DNA of 64,000 bases, taken from Psychrobacter proteolyticus (GTDB lineage: Bacteria; Pseudomonadota; Gammaproteobacteria; Pseudomonadales; Moraxellaceae). Both the position numbers and the translations under genes were made by a program. This document shows positions 1-7,882 of the stretch, piece by piece; the first letter of the stretch is position 1; every line of letters starts with the position of its first letter. The stretch is taken from NCBI RefSeq assembly GCF_003350005.1, contig NZ_QLKS01000002.1:1-64000 (forward strand). Direction: 5' to 3'. The notes beneath the pieces were generated by a model. It had not been told where the DNA came from. It made no database searches and saw only the letters and a list, made by a program, of their open reading frames with translations.

Positions 1-31
1 TCGCCCATGTGAGAGTAGGTCATCGTCAGCT
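1..31 (+). rRNA. rrf: 5S ribosomal RNA, 3' end only
   Basis: The first bases carry the conserved 5S tail CCATGTGAGAGTAGGTCATC, which pairs with the 5' end of 5S rRNA to close helix I. The gene begins before the window. A rho-independent terminator follows within about 20 bases, so this is the distal end of a plus-strand rRNA operon. The exact 3' end is uncertain by a few bases. Confidence 0.85.
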
Positions 32-47
32 CTCTATTCTGAAATAT

Positions 48-82
48 CCCCCGACTAGTTACCTAGCCGGGGGATTTTCTTT
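48..82 (+). terminator. rRNA operon terminator
   Basis: An 11-bp stem (CCCCCGACTAG with CTAGCCGGGGG, one mismatch) has a TTAC loop and is followed by a T-rich run. It lies directly after the 5S tail. Confidence 0.9.
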
Positions 83-83
83 G

Positions 84-190
84 CGTCTGTCTTTTATTCC
101 TAGTGACCTACGCAGCAAATCCTTTAAATAGGATTTGCTCTTGTGCTGCCAAGCAAAGCAATGCTTTGCCTTAACGACGCTCTTCTCGTT
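84..190. repeat. Two perfect hairpins between the rRNA terminators
   Basis: AGCAAATCCT/AGGATTTGCT (114-139, 10-bp stem, 6-nt loop) and GCAAAGCA/TGCTTTGC (about 153-169) lie between the two terminators. They may be remnants of a spacer or tRNA-processing region. No tRNA can be folded from the stretch. Confidence 0.45.
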
Positions 191-213
191 CTTCAGCTCT
201 CTATTCTAAATAA

Positions 214-250
214 AGCCCCCTTCGCTAACGCGAAGAGGGCTTTTCTTTGG
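214..250 (+). terminator. Second terminator after the rRNA operon
   Basis: The stem GCCCCCTTCGC/GCGAAGAGGGC (one mismatch) has a TAAC loop and a TTTTCTTT tail. It is preceded by a second copy of the 15-bp sequence TCAGCTCTCTATTCT found at the 5S 3' end. This suggests that the 5S tail and terminator region was once duplicated. Confidence 0.8.
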
Positions 251-883
251 CTAACATTAAAAATTATTTTGCCAATACTACAACGTATATCCGAACCTTA
301 CTACTGATAGAATCACAGATGTTTTCATTGCGTATGTACTATTTTAAAGTGAAAACCGTGCCCTAAGACAAAAAGAATATCTATCATCAGGCAAGACTAT
401 GCCATTGAATCTAACCAAATGTATTAGATTTATACCTAGCCAGTAGAGTTTATAAGCGATAAACAACACCACAATATCCGCTTCTACCCTTTTAGTATGC
501 TAAAGGAGAAAGCCGTGAGGTATTGATATTGGGACAAGAAGTACCTTTTACTACGATTGATACAGTACCTTAATTATTGAGCGGAGTGATGTTGTCATCT
601 TTTGAGTAACTTAGATAGAATGAGAAAACTCGCTAAAGATTGAATAGAGGTCTATATCAAGGATGAATCCTACAGCTTACTTAATCGTATGCTATCTAAC
701 AAACATAGGCGGATCGAGGAATTAATTATTTTCTAATGAAACTGTAATGTAAGAGCTATATTGGTAGTAGAGCTTTCAGCCATAGCAGTTCCCAGAATGA
801 GCGTAAACTCATTCTAGAAACTACTTACTGACTGCTAACTATTAACCGTCTGTTGTACTACTTAAAATTTATCTTGGAGTTCT
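250..883. other. Long AT-rich gene-free stretch
   Basis: I see no intact gene. Around 620-740 the plus strand reads like eroded coding sequence, with charged helix-like peptides interrupted by stops, so a decayed gene is possible but not identifiable. An 8-bp inverted repeat (AGAATGAG/CTCATTCT, 794-815) lies downstream of the minus-strand gene ending at 884. It lacks a T-run and is at most a weak terminator. Confidence 0.4.
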
Positions 884-1909
884 TTATTCTTCTTTGAATT
901 TTGGCACACCTTTTTCCCAGACATCCCAGTTATCAACGATGTGATCGACAGTTTTTGATCCTATTAGTACTATGTTTTCTACTGTTTCTGCAAAACCACC
1001 AGCTGTTTCTCCTGGTGCTGGATCTAGATGTTGAAGCGTGGTCTCATTTGGATTACCTTGGTCAAAATTCACTGCACCACGTAAGCTCATTATGCGTTCA
1101 ATACCTACCGTTCTGTTAAGTACTTGTGCTATTGCAGCGGCTTCCATTTCAGTGATAATGTAATCATCTGCATTATATAGTTCAGCTATATATTGAGCTT
1201 GCTTTGACAACCCTGGTCCATGAAAAAAAGTATCTCCTGTCATATGAGTGCCTACGGTTATAGCTGGGCTACGTCGTGCTGCTGCATCAGGATATTTCAT
1301 TCGATATGCGCTGGCTTCTTTTGAATCTTTTAAAGCAACTGACTGGCTGAGATGTAGATTCCATTTTAGCAGTTCAGAGTTAAGTTGATAGCGGCGAATA
1401 TCTTCATAGCCTTTGCGAGGTGTAAACGTAGGTGCACCTTTTTCACCTTCTTCGGCTTTCCAGCGGTGACCTAAGTCATAATCTACGAGCCAAGACGCCC
1501 AGCTTACATCACCTATTGTACCTTTACTCGGTGGTGTTCCGGCGACACCGCTTAAAACGAAGTAGCTTTTGCTAAAGTCAAATTTAGGAGAAAGTGTGAT
1601 TGCCTGCATGGATGCTGAAGACCCTACTTTACCCATCCCTAATACCGAACCACAGACACCTTCTGAGTTACAATAAACTGGGCTATGGGCACCTTTTACT
1701 TTTATAGGCTTACTATCTGTAAAATATTGATTATACCAATGCTGAAATTCGCCTGCTTTATCTCCACTATTTTCACCAATTTCAAACATCGCTGCGATAA
1801 ATACCTTTACTTGGATTTTATCTTGATGAGTTTCAGCTTGTGCATTACTGCAGAACATAAGTATCATGGTAAAAATAGATAAATGAAAAATTTTTTTTTT
1901 TATAAACAT
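884..1909 (-). CDS. Purine nucleoside permease (NUP) family protein, secreted, phosphorylase-like
   Basis: The 341-residue protein starts with a Sec signal peptide (Lys-rich start, hydrophobic residues 8-20, cleavage after about residue 25 at AQA-ET), so it probably acts in the periplasm. The rest matches the NUP family, named after a yeast nucleoside permease. No membrane helix follows the signal. The mature part carries GVAGTPP (residues about 120-126) and EMEAAAIAQ (about 254-262), which resemble the phosphate- and nucleoside-binding signatures of purine nucleoside phosphorylases and nucleosidases. I infer a periplasmic nucleoside-cleaving or -binding enzyme rather than a transporter. An AGGCG Shine-Dalgarno precedes the ATG. 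The gene stands alone beside an rRNA operon in AT-rich DNA. Confidence 0.8.
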   Translation of the reverse strand: MFIKKKIFHLSIFTMILMFCSNAQAETHQDKIQVKVFIAAMFEIGENSGDKAGEFQHWYNQYFTDSKPIKVKGAHSPVYCNSEGVCGSVLGMGKVGSSASMQAITLSPKFDFSKSYFVLSGVAGTPPSKGTIGDVSWASWLVDYDLGHRWKAEEGEKGAPTFTPRKGYEDIRRYQLNSELLKWNLHLSQSVALKDSKEASAYRMKYPDAAARRSPAITVGTHMTGDTFFHGPGLSKQAQYIAELYNADDYIITEMEAAAIAQVLNRTVGIERIMSLRGAVNFDQGNPNETTLQHLDPAPGETAGGFAETVENIVLIGSKTVDHIVDNWDVWEKGVPKFKEE

Positions 1910-2367
1910 ATGGAACGCCTATTTAAAATATTTGTGTCTGGATTTATAATTTAATTGGCAATAACTAAAAAATTTGCTAAAACTAAATAAATGCTTATAT
2001 ATATTCAACATAGAATAGCATAATCTGTAGATAGGCTGGAACGTTCGGGCAGTGTAGAGGGTAGGTCAAAAGGTTTTGGTTGGAATAGATTTTCCTTTTT
2101 TACTGATTTTATTTAACTATTTACACTGTGCAGTTATATTTTTCGATAAAAGATTTCTGCTAGTGACTATTGGACTTGATATTCACCATTATGTGGCACT
2201 TAATAGCGACTCATACTATTTATGCTTTTCGTTGTCTTAGGGTTTGCTTGTACTGCTCTTAGAGTATTGGATCTATATTTCAGCGAGGTTTAGCTAATAG
2301 CTTATTTAAGACGATTTGATAATAAGGAATGTTTCTACTATAGATTAGATTAATTTAAGGAAAACAA
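1910..2367. other. Intergenic region between divergent nup and Ymh-domain genes
   Basis: This is AT-rich DNA with no supported gene. It must contain the promoters of both flanking genes. I could not single out a convincing -35/-10 pair or operator. Confidence 0.4.
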
Positions 2368-3213
2368 GTGAAAGCTAAATTTGCAGGTATTCAATATTTA
2401 GGCGACAGCGGTATTACCCAAACATGTAAAGAGGCGGTTATACAGCTCATACATGGTGGTGAAAAAATACAAGACGTGAAAATACTAACCTTTGAAGAGG
2501 CTTATTCACATACTCATGCGCTACTGCTAACCCTCAAGTATAATATTCAGATAGTCATTAAAGGTGGTTTTGCTTCTGGCTACGAGGGAGAGGCCCCAAA
2601 AGGATATGCATTTGTCTTGAACTTATTACGCAACTATACCGATAGTATTAATGAGTACATCATTTCAAAATCGATTTTTGAACGTATATCCAATTCAATT
2701 TTAACTGTGAAAGATTTGGAATATATCAACAGTATCAATCCAGTGCGCCCTGCTAGGTGGTATGAGTCTGTTTATCTTTATAAGAAGCGTGAGCACAATA
2801 TTTTTAGTGAATTTCCGCTCATTATTCCTATGGCATTGCTTGACCCACGCCTGATCGAACTGGCATTGGATTTTGATAAGAGTCCAGACAATGCAATCAT
2901 GGGTGCATACCGAAAGCTGGAATCTATTGTCAAAGAGCGTACAGGCTTGAACAACGAAAGTGGCGTTAAGCTATTTGCAAAAGCATTCCAAGGTGATGAT
3001 TCAGTTTTGTATTGGGAAAACTTAGATTCAGGTGAATCTAAAGGTAAAGCATCGCTGTTTACGAGTGTCTATATGGCTTATCGCAACAATCGAGCACATC
3101 AAGAACCTCGTTATAATGTAAGTGATGATATTCGAGAGTTTATGTTAATCAATCAGCTATTCATCTTAGAAAGTGAGGCAGTCCTTAATAAGATTAAAAG
3201 AATGAAGTCGTAA
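2368..3213 (+). CDS. Ymh-domain (Hypoth_Ymh / TIGR02391-like) protein
   Basis: The 281-residue soluble protein starts at GTG 2368, with AAGGA seven bases upstream. The N-terminal half (1-150) is not recognised. The C-terminal part (about 190-275) resembles the Ymh family: an LFAKAF..DD stretch, then a helical segment with the signature RNNRAHQEP. The RNxxAH motif resembles the RxxxxH motif of HEPN-like folds, and Ymh proteins are often found near phage-defence genes. That makes an RNase or abortive-infection role conceivable but unproven. The gene is followed after 85 bp by a co-oriented two-gene pair and could be co-transcribed with it; no terminator is visible between them. Composition is AT-rich compared with the core genome. 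Confidence 0.65.
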   Translation: MKAKFAGIQYLGDSGITQTCKEAVIQLIHGGEKIQDVKILTFEEAYSHTHALLLTLKYNIQIVIKGGFASGYEGEAPKGYAFVLNLLRNYTDSINEYIISKSIFERISNSILTVKDLEYINSINPVRPARWYESVYLYKKREHNIFSEFPLIIPMALLDPRLIELALDFDKSPDNAIMGAYRKLESIVKERTGLNNESGVKLFAKAFQGDDSVLYWENLDSGESKGKASLFTSVYMAYRNNRAHQEPRYNVSDDIREFMLINQLFILESEAVLNKIKRMKS

Positions 3214-3298
3214 TATACTGTATTTGAGTAGAGTTTTTATCATTTAATAGCGCTATTATCTAGTAAGATACTATTTTGAATTGTTAGGAATTCTACCT

Positions 3299-3493
3299 AT
3301 GGATTGGATTATTGAAAATAAAGATTGGCTTTTTAGTGGCGTGGCCATCGTAGCTATAGGAGCAATAATACGGTGGTTTAAAGGTAATAATTCTACTCCG
3401 ACAAATAAGCAGGTTCAGAAAGGTGGCGATAGCTCAACTAATATACAAGTTGGTGGAAGTTTAAATATAAGGAACAAAAATGATGATGAGTAG
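3299..3493 (+). CDS. Small single-pass membrane protein with RHIM/amyloid-like motif
   Basis: The 64-residue protein starts at ATG 3299; TAGGA nine bases upstream favours it over a TTG at 3281. Residues 10-27 form one transmembrane helix after a short acidic and aromatic N-terminus (WIIENKDW). A polar Asn/Ser/Thr/Gln linker leads to QKGGDSSTNIQVGGSLNI (40-57). The tetrad IQVG (49-52) fits the (I/V)Q(I/V/L/C)G core of RHIM motifs, and the pattern resembles bacterial amyloid signalling motifs near NLR-type defence proteins. The next gene, which overlaps by 14 bp, has the same motif at its N-terminus. I infer a membrane-acting partner or effector that assembles with it. The function is not shown. 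Confidence 0.7.
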   Translation: MDWIIENKDWLFSGVAIVAIGAIIRWFKGNNSTPTNKQVQKGGDSSTNIQVGGSLNIRNKNDDE

Positions 3494-4589
3494 ACAAACT
3501 CAAGAAGGAGGCGATAGTTCTACTAATTATCAAGCTCAAAATATAACGGTCATTTCTGGCATAGATGAAAAACGTGCCCGTGAAGTATATCAAGAAATGA
3601 GTTTGAAACTGAAAGAAGAGTTTGCACAAGAGGCCTTAAAGGTTGCAAATTCAAGGGTAAGTGAGTTTGAAAGTATTTTATTACCAAAAATGGAAAAGAT
3701 GGATGGTGCTTTTGAGGCATTTGCTGATCCTAGCTTTCAAATCCTACTTTCAGAAGCTCAAAAAACAGCTGCATCTACAGAAAGACCTGCTGACTACGAT
3801 CTTCTTTCAGAACTATTGGTTCATAGGTTTGCGAAAGGTGAAAATCGTATTGTAAGAGCAGGAGTCAATCGTGCTGTTGAAATCGTAGATGAAATTTCTG
3901 ACGATGCTTTACTTGGTCTAACCGCTTTCCATGCTGTAAATCACTTCTTTCCAGCATCAGGAGAGATATATAAAGGATTAGATACGTTAGATAAATTATT
4001 TGGAAATATTTTTTACGGAAAATTGCCTACAGGTAGAGATTGGCTAGATCATTTAGATATATTAGATGCAGTGCGTTTAAATTCGTTTGGTGGCTTAATA
4101 AAGTTAGATGAGTATTATTCTAAAGAGCTATATGGCTACGTGGATGTAGGCATAAGAAAAAATTCTGAAGATTTTTCTAAAGCAATAGATATTATAAAAG
4201 ATAATAAGTTGCCTAAAAACATTTTAGTTGATCACGCTCTAAACTCTGAATTTGTAAGGGTGCCTATTCCAAATAGACAGCAAATTGAATCTTTTACCTT
4301 TACGCAGCAGTTTTTTCATCAAGGAGTTTTTATTCCTAATTCTGTAGCCTTAACAGAAGGACAGAAAGAAGCTATCAATAGGATATATGATCTTTATTTA
4401 CAAGATCCAAATATTAAGAGTGAAAATATTCGTATATTTATGGAAAAATGGGATGAAAGAGCCAATTTGAATATTCTCAAGAAATGGTGGAATAACTTAG
4501 ACTTAGGTATACAGGTGACTTCTGTAGGAAGAGTACTAGCTCAATCTAATGCGCAGAGATGTGATAAAGACCTTCCCTCACTTGACTAG
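3480..4589 (+). CDS. 369-residue soluble protein with N-terminal QEGGDSSTNYQ motif (possibly LPO_1073/Vpar_1526-like)
   Basis: The start is ATG 3480 (further ATGs at 3483 and 3486), inside the end of the membrane-peptide gene, with AAGGA seven bases upstream. The two genes are therefore translationally coupled. Residues 8-18 (QEGGDSSTNYQ) copy the partner's motif. Residues 28-62 are a charged helix likely to form a coiled coil. The remaining 300 residues are predicted helical and mixed, with no nuclease, NTPase or protease motif that I can see. From memory the architecture resembles proteins named LPO_1073/Vpar_1526 family, whose function is unknown. Base composition is about one-third G+C, lower than the neighbouring core genes, which suggests acquisition. 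Confidence 0.65.
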   Translation: MMMSRQTQEGGDSSTNYQAQNITVISGIDEKRAREVYQEMSLKLKEEFAQEALKVANSRVSEFESILLPKMEKMDGAFEAFADPSFQILLSEAQKTAASTERPADYDLLSELLVHRFAKGENRIVRAGVNRAVEIVDEISDDALLGLTAFHAVNHFFPASGEIYKGLDTLDKLFGNIFYGKLPTGRDWLDHLDILDAVRLNSFGGLIKLDEYYSKELYGYVDVGIRKNSEDFSKAIDIIKDNKLPKNILVDHALNSEFVRVPIPNRQQIESFTFTQQFFHQGVFIPNSVALTEGQKEAINRIYDLYLQDPNIKSENIRIFMEKWDERANLNILKKWWNNLDLGIQVTSVGRVLAQSNAQRCDKDLPSLD

Positions 4590-4738
4590 TATAATATATA
4601 GGTTTTATATATGAGAATATGTGAACTTAAATTCCCATATTATTGACTGATAATACTAAAATTTTAATTCTCTATGAATTAGCTACTCAAGAGTTTTTAA
4701 AGACCAGTAGTTTAACGACACACATAAAAGAGAATCCT

Positions 4739-5152
4739 ATGACAACATCAAAAGTAACTTACCAAGGCAATTTACGCACCCAAGCCATCCATCTACAGTC
4801 GAATAATCAAATCATTACCGATGCGCCGACAGACAATCATGGCAAGGGTGAGGCGTTTTCTCCGACTGATTTGCTAGCCACTAGTTTGGGTAGTTGTATC
4901 TTAACAATTATTGGTATCAAAGCCGAAGCGATGGATATCGATATCTCAGGTACGACCGCAGAAGTTACCAAAGTTATGGCTGCCAAACCAAGGCGGGTAA
5001 GTGAAATACATGTCGTGGTTAATTTTTCAAAAGCATTGGATGAGAGTACCTTAAAGAGATTTTATAAAACCGCATTGACCTGCCCAGTAGGCAATAGCTT
5101 GGATCCTGCTATCACTCAAAACTTAGTGTTTAACAATGGCACAGAAGCCTAA
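4739..5152 (+). CDS. OsmC family peroxiredoxin-like protein
   Basis: This 137-residue OsmC/Ohr-fold protein has both redox cysteines: one in FSPTDLLATSLGSC and one in LTCPVGNSL. In the family these reduce organic hydroperoxides. I chose ATG 4739, preceded by AAGAGAA. An in-frame TTG at 4643 would add 32 residues with no homology to the family. The stop codon lies one base before the likely start of the next gene, so the two are probably co-transcribed. It belongs to the YhfA-like subgroup rather than Ohr, judging by length and motif, but the exact subgroup is uncertain. Confidence 0.85.
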   Translation: MTTSKVTYQGNLRTQAIHLQSNNQIITDAPTDNHGKGEAFSPTDLLATSLGSCILTIIGIKAEAMDIDISGTTAEVTKVMAAKPRRVSEIHVVVNFSKALDESTLKRFYKTALTCPVGNSLDPAITQNLVFNNGTEA

Positions 5153-5153
5153 T

Positions 5154-5618
5154 ATGTCCACTAAGACTCTACTCATCGTTGCTCATGCGCCATCGCCTAA
5201 TACTAAGAAATTGGCGCAGGCAGCTTATGACGGTGCGAATCATCCTGATATAGATATCACTGTCATTTTGAAATCACCGCAGGATACGCAGCCTGAAGAT
5301 GTATTGGCTGCTGATGCGTTATTGCTAGGTACGACCGAAAATCTAGCGTATATGGCAGGGCTGACCAAGGACTTTTTTGATCGTTGCTATTATCCCGTGC
5401 TAGAAGAGAAGCAGGGCATGCCATTTGCGGTATATATACGCGCAGGGCATGATGGTACAGGTACCAAGCTTGCGCTCAAAACGATTACGACAGGGCTACG
5501 TTGGTCATGGATTCAAGAGGCGCTGATACTACAAGGCGACTGGCAAGACAGTTTTGCTGAGCAAGTAGAAGAGCTTGCTATGACGCTTGCTGCTGGGGTA
5601 GAGGCAGGTATTTACTAG
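5154..5618 (+). CDS. Flavodoxin-like / NAD(P)H-dependent FMN reductase family protein
   Basis: The 154-residue protein opens with a strand and phosphate-binding loop typical of flavodoxins (LLIVAHAPSPNTKKLA), which holds FMN phosphate. LLLGTTENLAYMAG (about 65-79) corresponds to the second FMN-contacting loop. It probably carries out flavin-dependent electron transfer in the cytoplasm. ATG 5154 begins one base after the osmC-like stop; an upstream ATG at 5136 is possible but has no ribosome-binding site. Pairing with an OsmC-like peroxidase suggests a shared redox role, which is inference from position. Confidence 0.75.
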   Translation: MSTKTLLIVAHAPSPNTKKLAQAAYDGANHPDIDITVILKSPQDTQPEDVLAADALLLGTTENLAYMAGLTKDFFDRCYYPVLEEKQGMPFAVYIRAGHDGTGTKLALKTITTGLRWSWIQEALILQGDWQDSFAEQVEELAMTLAAGVEAGIY

Positions 5619-5714
5619 TAGTCAGTTGTTTGGTAGTCAGGCAGTATTAGACAGTGCTTGTTAATCTACTGCTATCAATACTGAGAGCATAATAGACGGT
5701 CTGGGAGGATTGTG

Positions 5715-6404
5715 ATGCATGACGATAATATGGATAGTGATAATCCAAATAATAAAGTAGATATTTCTGCATTGCCGTTTTCTCAAGCGTGTGAGAATAA
5801 TAAGCAGCCTATTCTAAAAGTACTTCAAACAGAGTTGCAAGGCTTTAATCATGTGCTAGAGATTGGTTCTGGGACAGGTCAGCATAGTGTTTACTTTGCG
5901 CCTAATCTGCCTGAGATACAGTGGCAAACGAGCGATGTCACTGGTAATCACCGCCATATCATTGCTTGGTACAATGCTTATCCTGCACCCAATCTATATT
6001 CGCCATTAGCGTTTGATTTGGCGCATGACTCAGTACCTGTTAGTAGGCATTTAGATAATAGTCATTTAAATAGCAGTCATGTAGACAAACCTTACGATGT
6101 GATATTTACGGCCAATACTTTGCATATTATTAGCTGGGCTTTGGTAGAGCGATTATTTGCATTGGCTGGTGAGGCACTACCTGTTGACGGTAAGCTGATT
6201 ATATATGGCCCATTTAATGAGCACGGTAAATATACTAGTGAAGGGAATCAGCGATTTGATGCGATGTTGAGAGCAGGTAATCCTGACAGCGGCATTCGCG
6301 ATAAAGAAGATGTCGTTAGTTTAGCAAACGCTCATTATCTACAACTTTCTAAAACGTATGCGATGCCTGCCAATAATCAGCTATTGGTATTTCATAAACG
6401 CTAA
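5715..6404 (+). CDS. DUF938 family SAM-dependent methyltransferase-like protein
   Basis: The start is ATG 5715, six bases after GGGAGGA; an overlapping GTG lies at 5712. The N-terminal segment FSQACENNKQPIL and the glycine-rich loop LEIGSGTGQHSVYFA (about 45-60) match DUF938, a class I methyltransferase fold in which this loop binds S-adenosylmethionine. The substrate is unknown. The 229-residue length is slightly above the usual 200 because of a His/Ser/Asn-rich insertion (about 113-125, SRHLDNSHLNSSHVD). The gene ends at a strong terminator shared with the convergent hydrolase gene. Confidence 0.85.
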   Translation: MHDDNMDSDNPNNKVDISALPFSQACENNKQPILKVLQTELQGFNHVLEIGSGTGQHSVYFAPNLPEIQWQTSDVTGNHRHIIAWYNAYPAPNLYSPLAFDLAHDSVPVSRHLDNSHLNSSHVDKPYDVIFTANTLHIISWALVERLFALAGEALPVDGKLIIYGPFNEHGKYTSEGNQRFDAMLRAGNPDSGIRDKEDVVSLANAHYLQLSKTYAMPANNQLLVFHKR

Positions 6405-6435
6405 TTTTTTAAAGCGTTGGCAAAAATTACATAAA

Positions 6436-6488
6436 TAAAAAGACACCTCAATGGATCGTTATCGGATCTTAATTGAGGTGTCTTTTTG
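6436..6488. terminator. Bidirectional terminator between convergent genes
   Basis: AAAAAGACACCTCAAT pairs perfectly with ATTGAGGTGTCTTTTT, giving A/T runs on both sides. It serves the DUF938 gene (plus) and the dienelactone hydrolase gene (minus). Confidence 0.9.
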
Positions 6489-6533
6489 TTTGGGCTTGTT
6501 TATATTATTACTGATTCGACTTGTGCTGTTAGG

Positions 6534-7325
6534 TTATTTATATTCTTCTGCTAAAAAATCTAAGTAGCGTTTCCAAGATCGTTCATCAGCGCGGGCGTCA
6601 TATCTATCGCTGCCAAATACGCTAAAGGCATGTGGCGCACCGCTGTAGGTAACCATCTCATGCGGGATTTTGGCTGCTTCTAACGTCTTGCCCAAAGTCG
6701 CAAAGCTCTCTAGCGAGACAGATTGGTCAGCAGAACCGTGGAATACTAGGATTTCTCCCGTAGTTTTGTCATAGCTTTGACCGGTTGGAATATCAAAAGC
6801 ACCGTGGAAGGGTACAAAGGCTTTTTGCTCAAAGCCTGAACGTGCTAGCTCTAACGCGACCGTACCGCCAAAACAATATCCCATAGTCGTGCCTTTACGC
6901 ACATCATTACCTTGTAGTTGTCCTGCCGTTAATGCCCCTGCCAATATGCGGCGCATCTTATTACGATCATCATATAGCTCGCCAGTTAGGCGTTTATTTT
7001 CTTCGATAGAAGTAGGGCGAATGCCTTGTCCAAACATATCGGCCGCCAATACGTTGTAGCCTTCAGCCGCTAACATGTCAGCACGTTTGCGCTCATAGTC
7101 AGTTAGACCATCCCAATCATGAATCAGTAAGATAAAAGGTGCGTTTGGCTTATCTGCCTTGGCGTAATAGCCTTCATACGCTTTATCATCGACCGTATAC
7201 GTTACGTTTTTGGTCGTGATAGCAGCAGCTGTTTGACTGAACGTTAATGCCATTAGACCCATTGACGCGCCTACTAGCAATGAGTGATAAGGTTTTTTAG
7301 TCGAGGAGCTTAGAGTTGGTAACAT
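6534..7325 (-). CDS. Dienelactone hydrolase family protein, exported
   Basis: This is an alpha/beta hydrolase with the dienelactone-hydrolase triad: nucleophile Cys in GYCFGG, Asp in HGSADQSV and His in APHAFSV. The family hydrolyses dienelactones or other small esters. A hydrophobic segment ending TAAA predicts a signal peptide and hence a periplasmic location, unlike the classic cytoplasmic enzyme. I prefer ATG 7325 (AAGG nine bases upstream, normal-length signal peptide). ATGs at 7361 and 7364 also have an AGGGA site and would give an unusually long n-region. The oxyanion-side HDWDGL replaces the common HEWWGL. The physiological substrate is unknown. Confidence 0.85.
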   Translation of the reverse strand: MLPTLSSSTKKPYHSLLVGASMGLMALTFSQTAAAITTKNVTYTVDDKAYEGYYAKADKPNAPFILLIHDWDGLTDYERKRADMLAAEGYNVLAADMFGQGIRPTSIEENKRLTGELYDDRNKMRRILAGALTAGQLQGNDVRKGTTMGYCFGGTVALELARSGFEQKAFVPFHGAFDIPTGQSYDKTTGEILVFHGSADQSVSLESFATLGKTLEAAKIPHEMVTYSGAPHAFSVFGSDRYDARADERSWKRYLDFLAEEYK

Positions 7326-7572
7326 GGTAGGTAGCCTTATAGTTATATAAAATAGTCGCATCATCAAATCCCTACAAATCCGCTACATTATCATCCTCGC
7401 TAACCATACTAATGTATAGCTTGTGCTCGGTTCTCTTGTAACGAAATCATTTGAATCCAACGATATAAAAAAGATAAATATAAGGCTAAAAACCTGCCAA
7501 TTTATTTATCAATAGTCTCTAGTACTGCATAAAAGCATACCTTAAAGAATAACTACATTACAAGATTCTATT

Positions 7573-7637
7573 GTTAACGTTTATGCGCCTTTAAGACCAT
7601 CTAAAGTAGTTGCTCTATGGCGTCTATAAACGTTAAC
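7573..7637. promoter_or_regulatory. 12-bp perfect inverted repeat upstream of katE
   Basis: GTTAACGTTTAT (7573-7584) is exactly repeated in inverse at 7626-7637, with 41 bp between. Each arm holds the palindrome GTTAAC. The element lies about 250 bp before katE in a gene-free stretch (7368-7882) that otherwise shows no gene. It could be a paired operator or a long-loop stem; the binding factor is unknown. Confidence 0.4.
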
Positions 7638-7882
7638 TAAATATCAACAAGGTTTACTATATACGCAACTATATTTGACTTATTTTTTGGGTAGTATAAC
7701 TCCTAAGCCTATTATTCCTTTACGAATTTTAGTGCGGTATTAATTTAACGCTCGGCAATGCTGAAAACACAGACAAACAAATGACAGATGAAGTCACCAC
7801 TATCTCAAAGGATATCAAACCTGTGTAGGCACTCTTTTAGTGATTTAAAAGAGCACTCTCAATCTATTAGCTAGGATTTTTT

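Noticed and set aside
600..740. Possible gene remnant with charged peptides (for example KDESYSLLNRMLSNKHRRIEE)
   Set aside because: It is interrupted by stops, has no recognisable family, and is too short to call a pseudogene with a named parent.
3661..3855. 64-codon plus-strand frame inside the 369-residue protein gene
   Set aside because: It is an out-of-frame shadow of the larger coding sequence with no ribosome-binding site.
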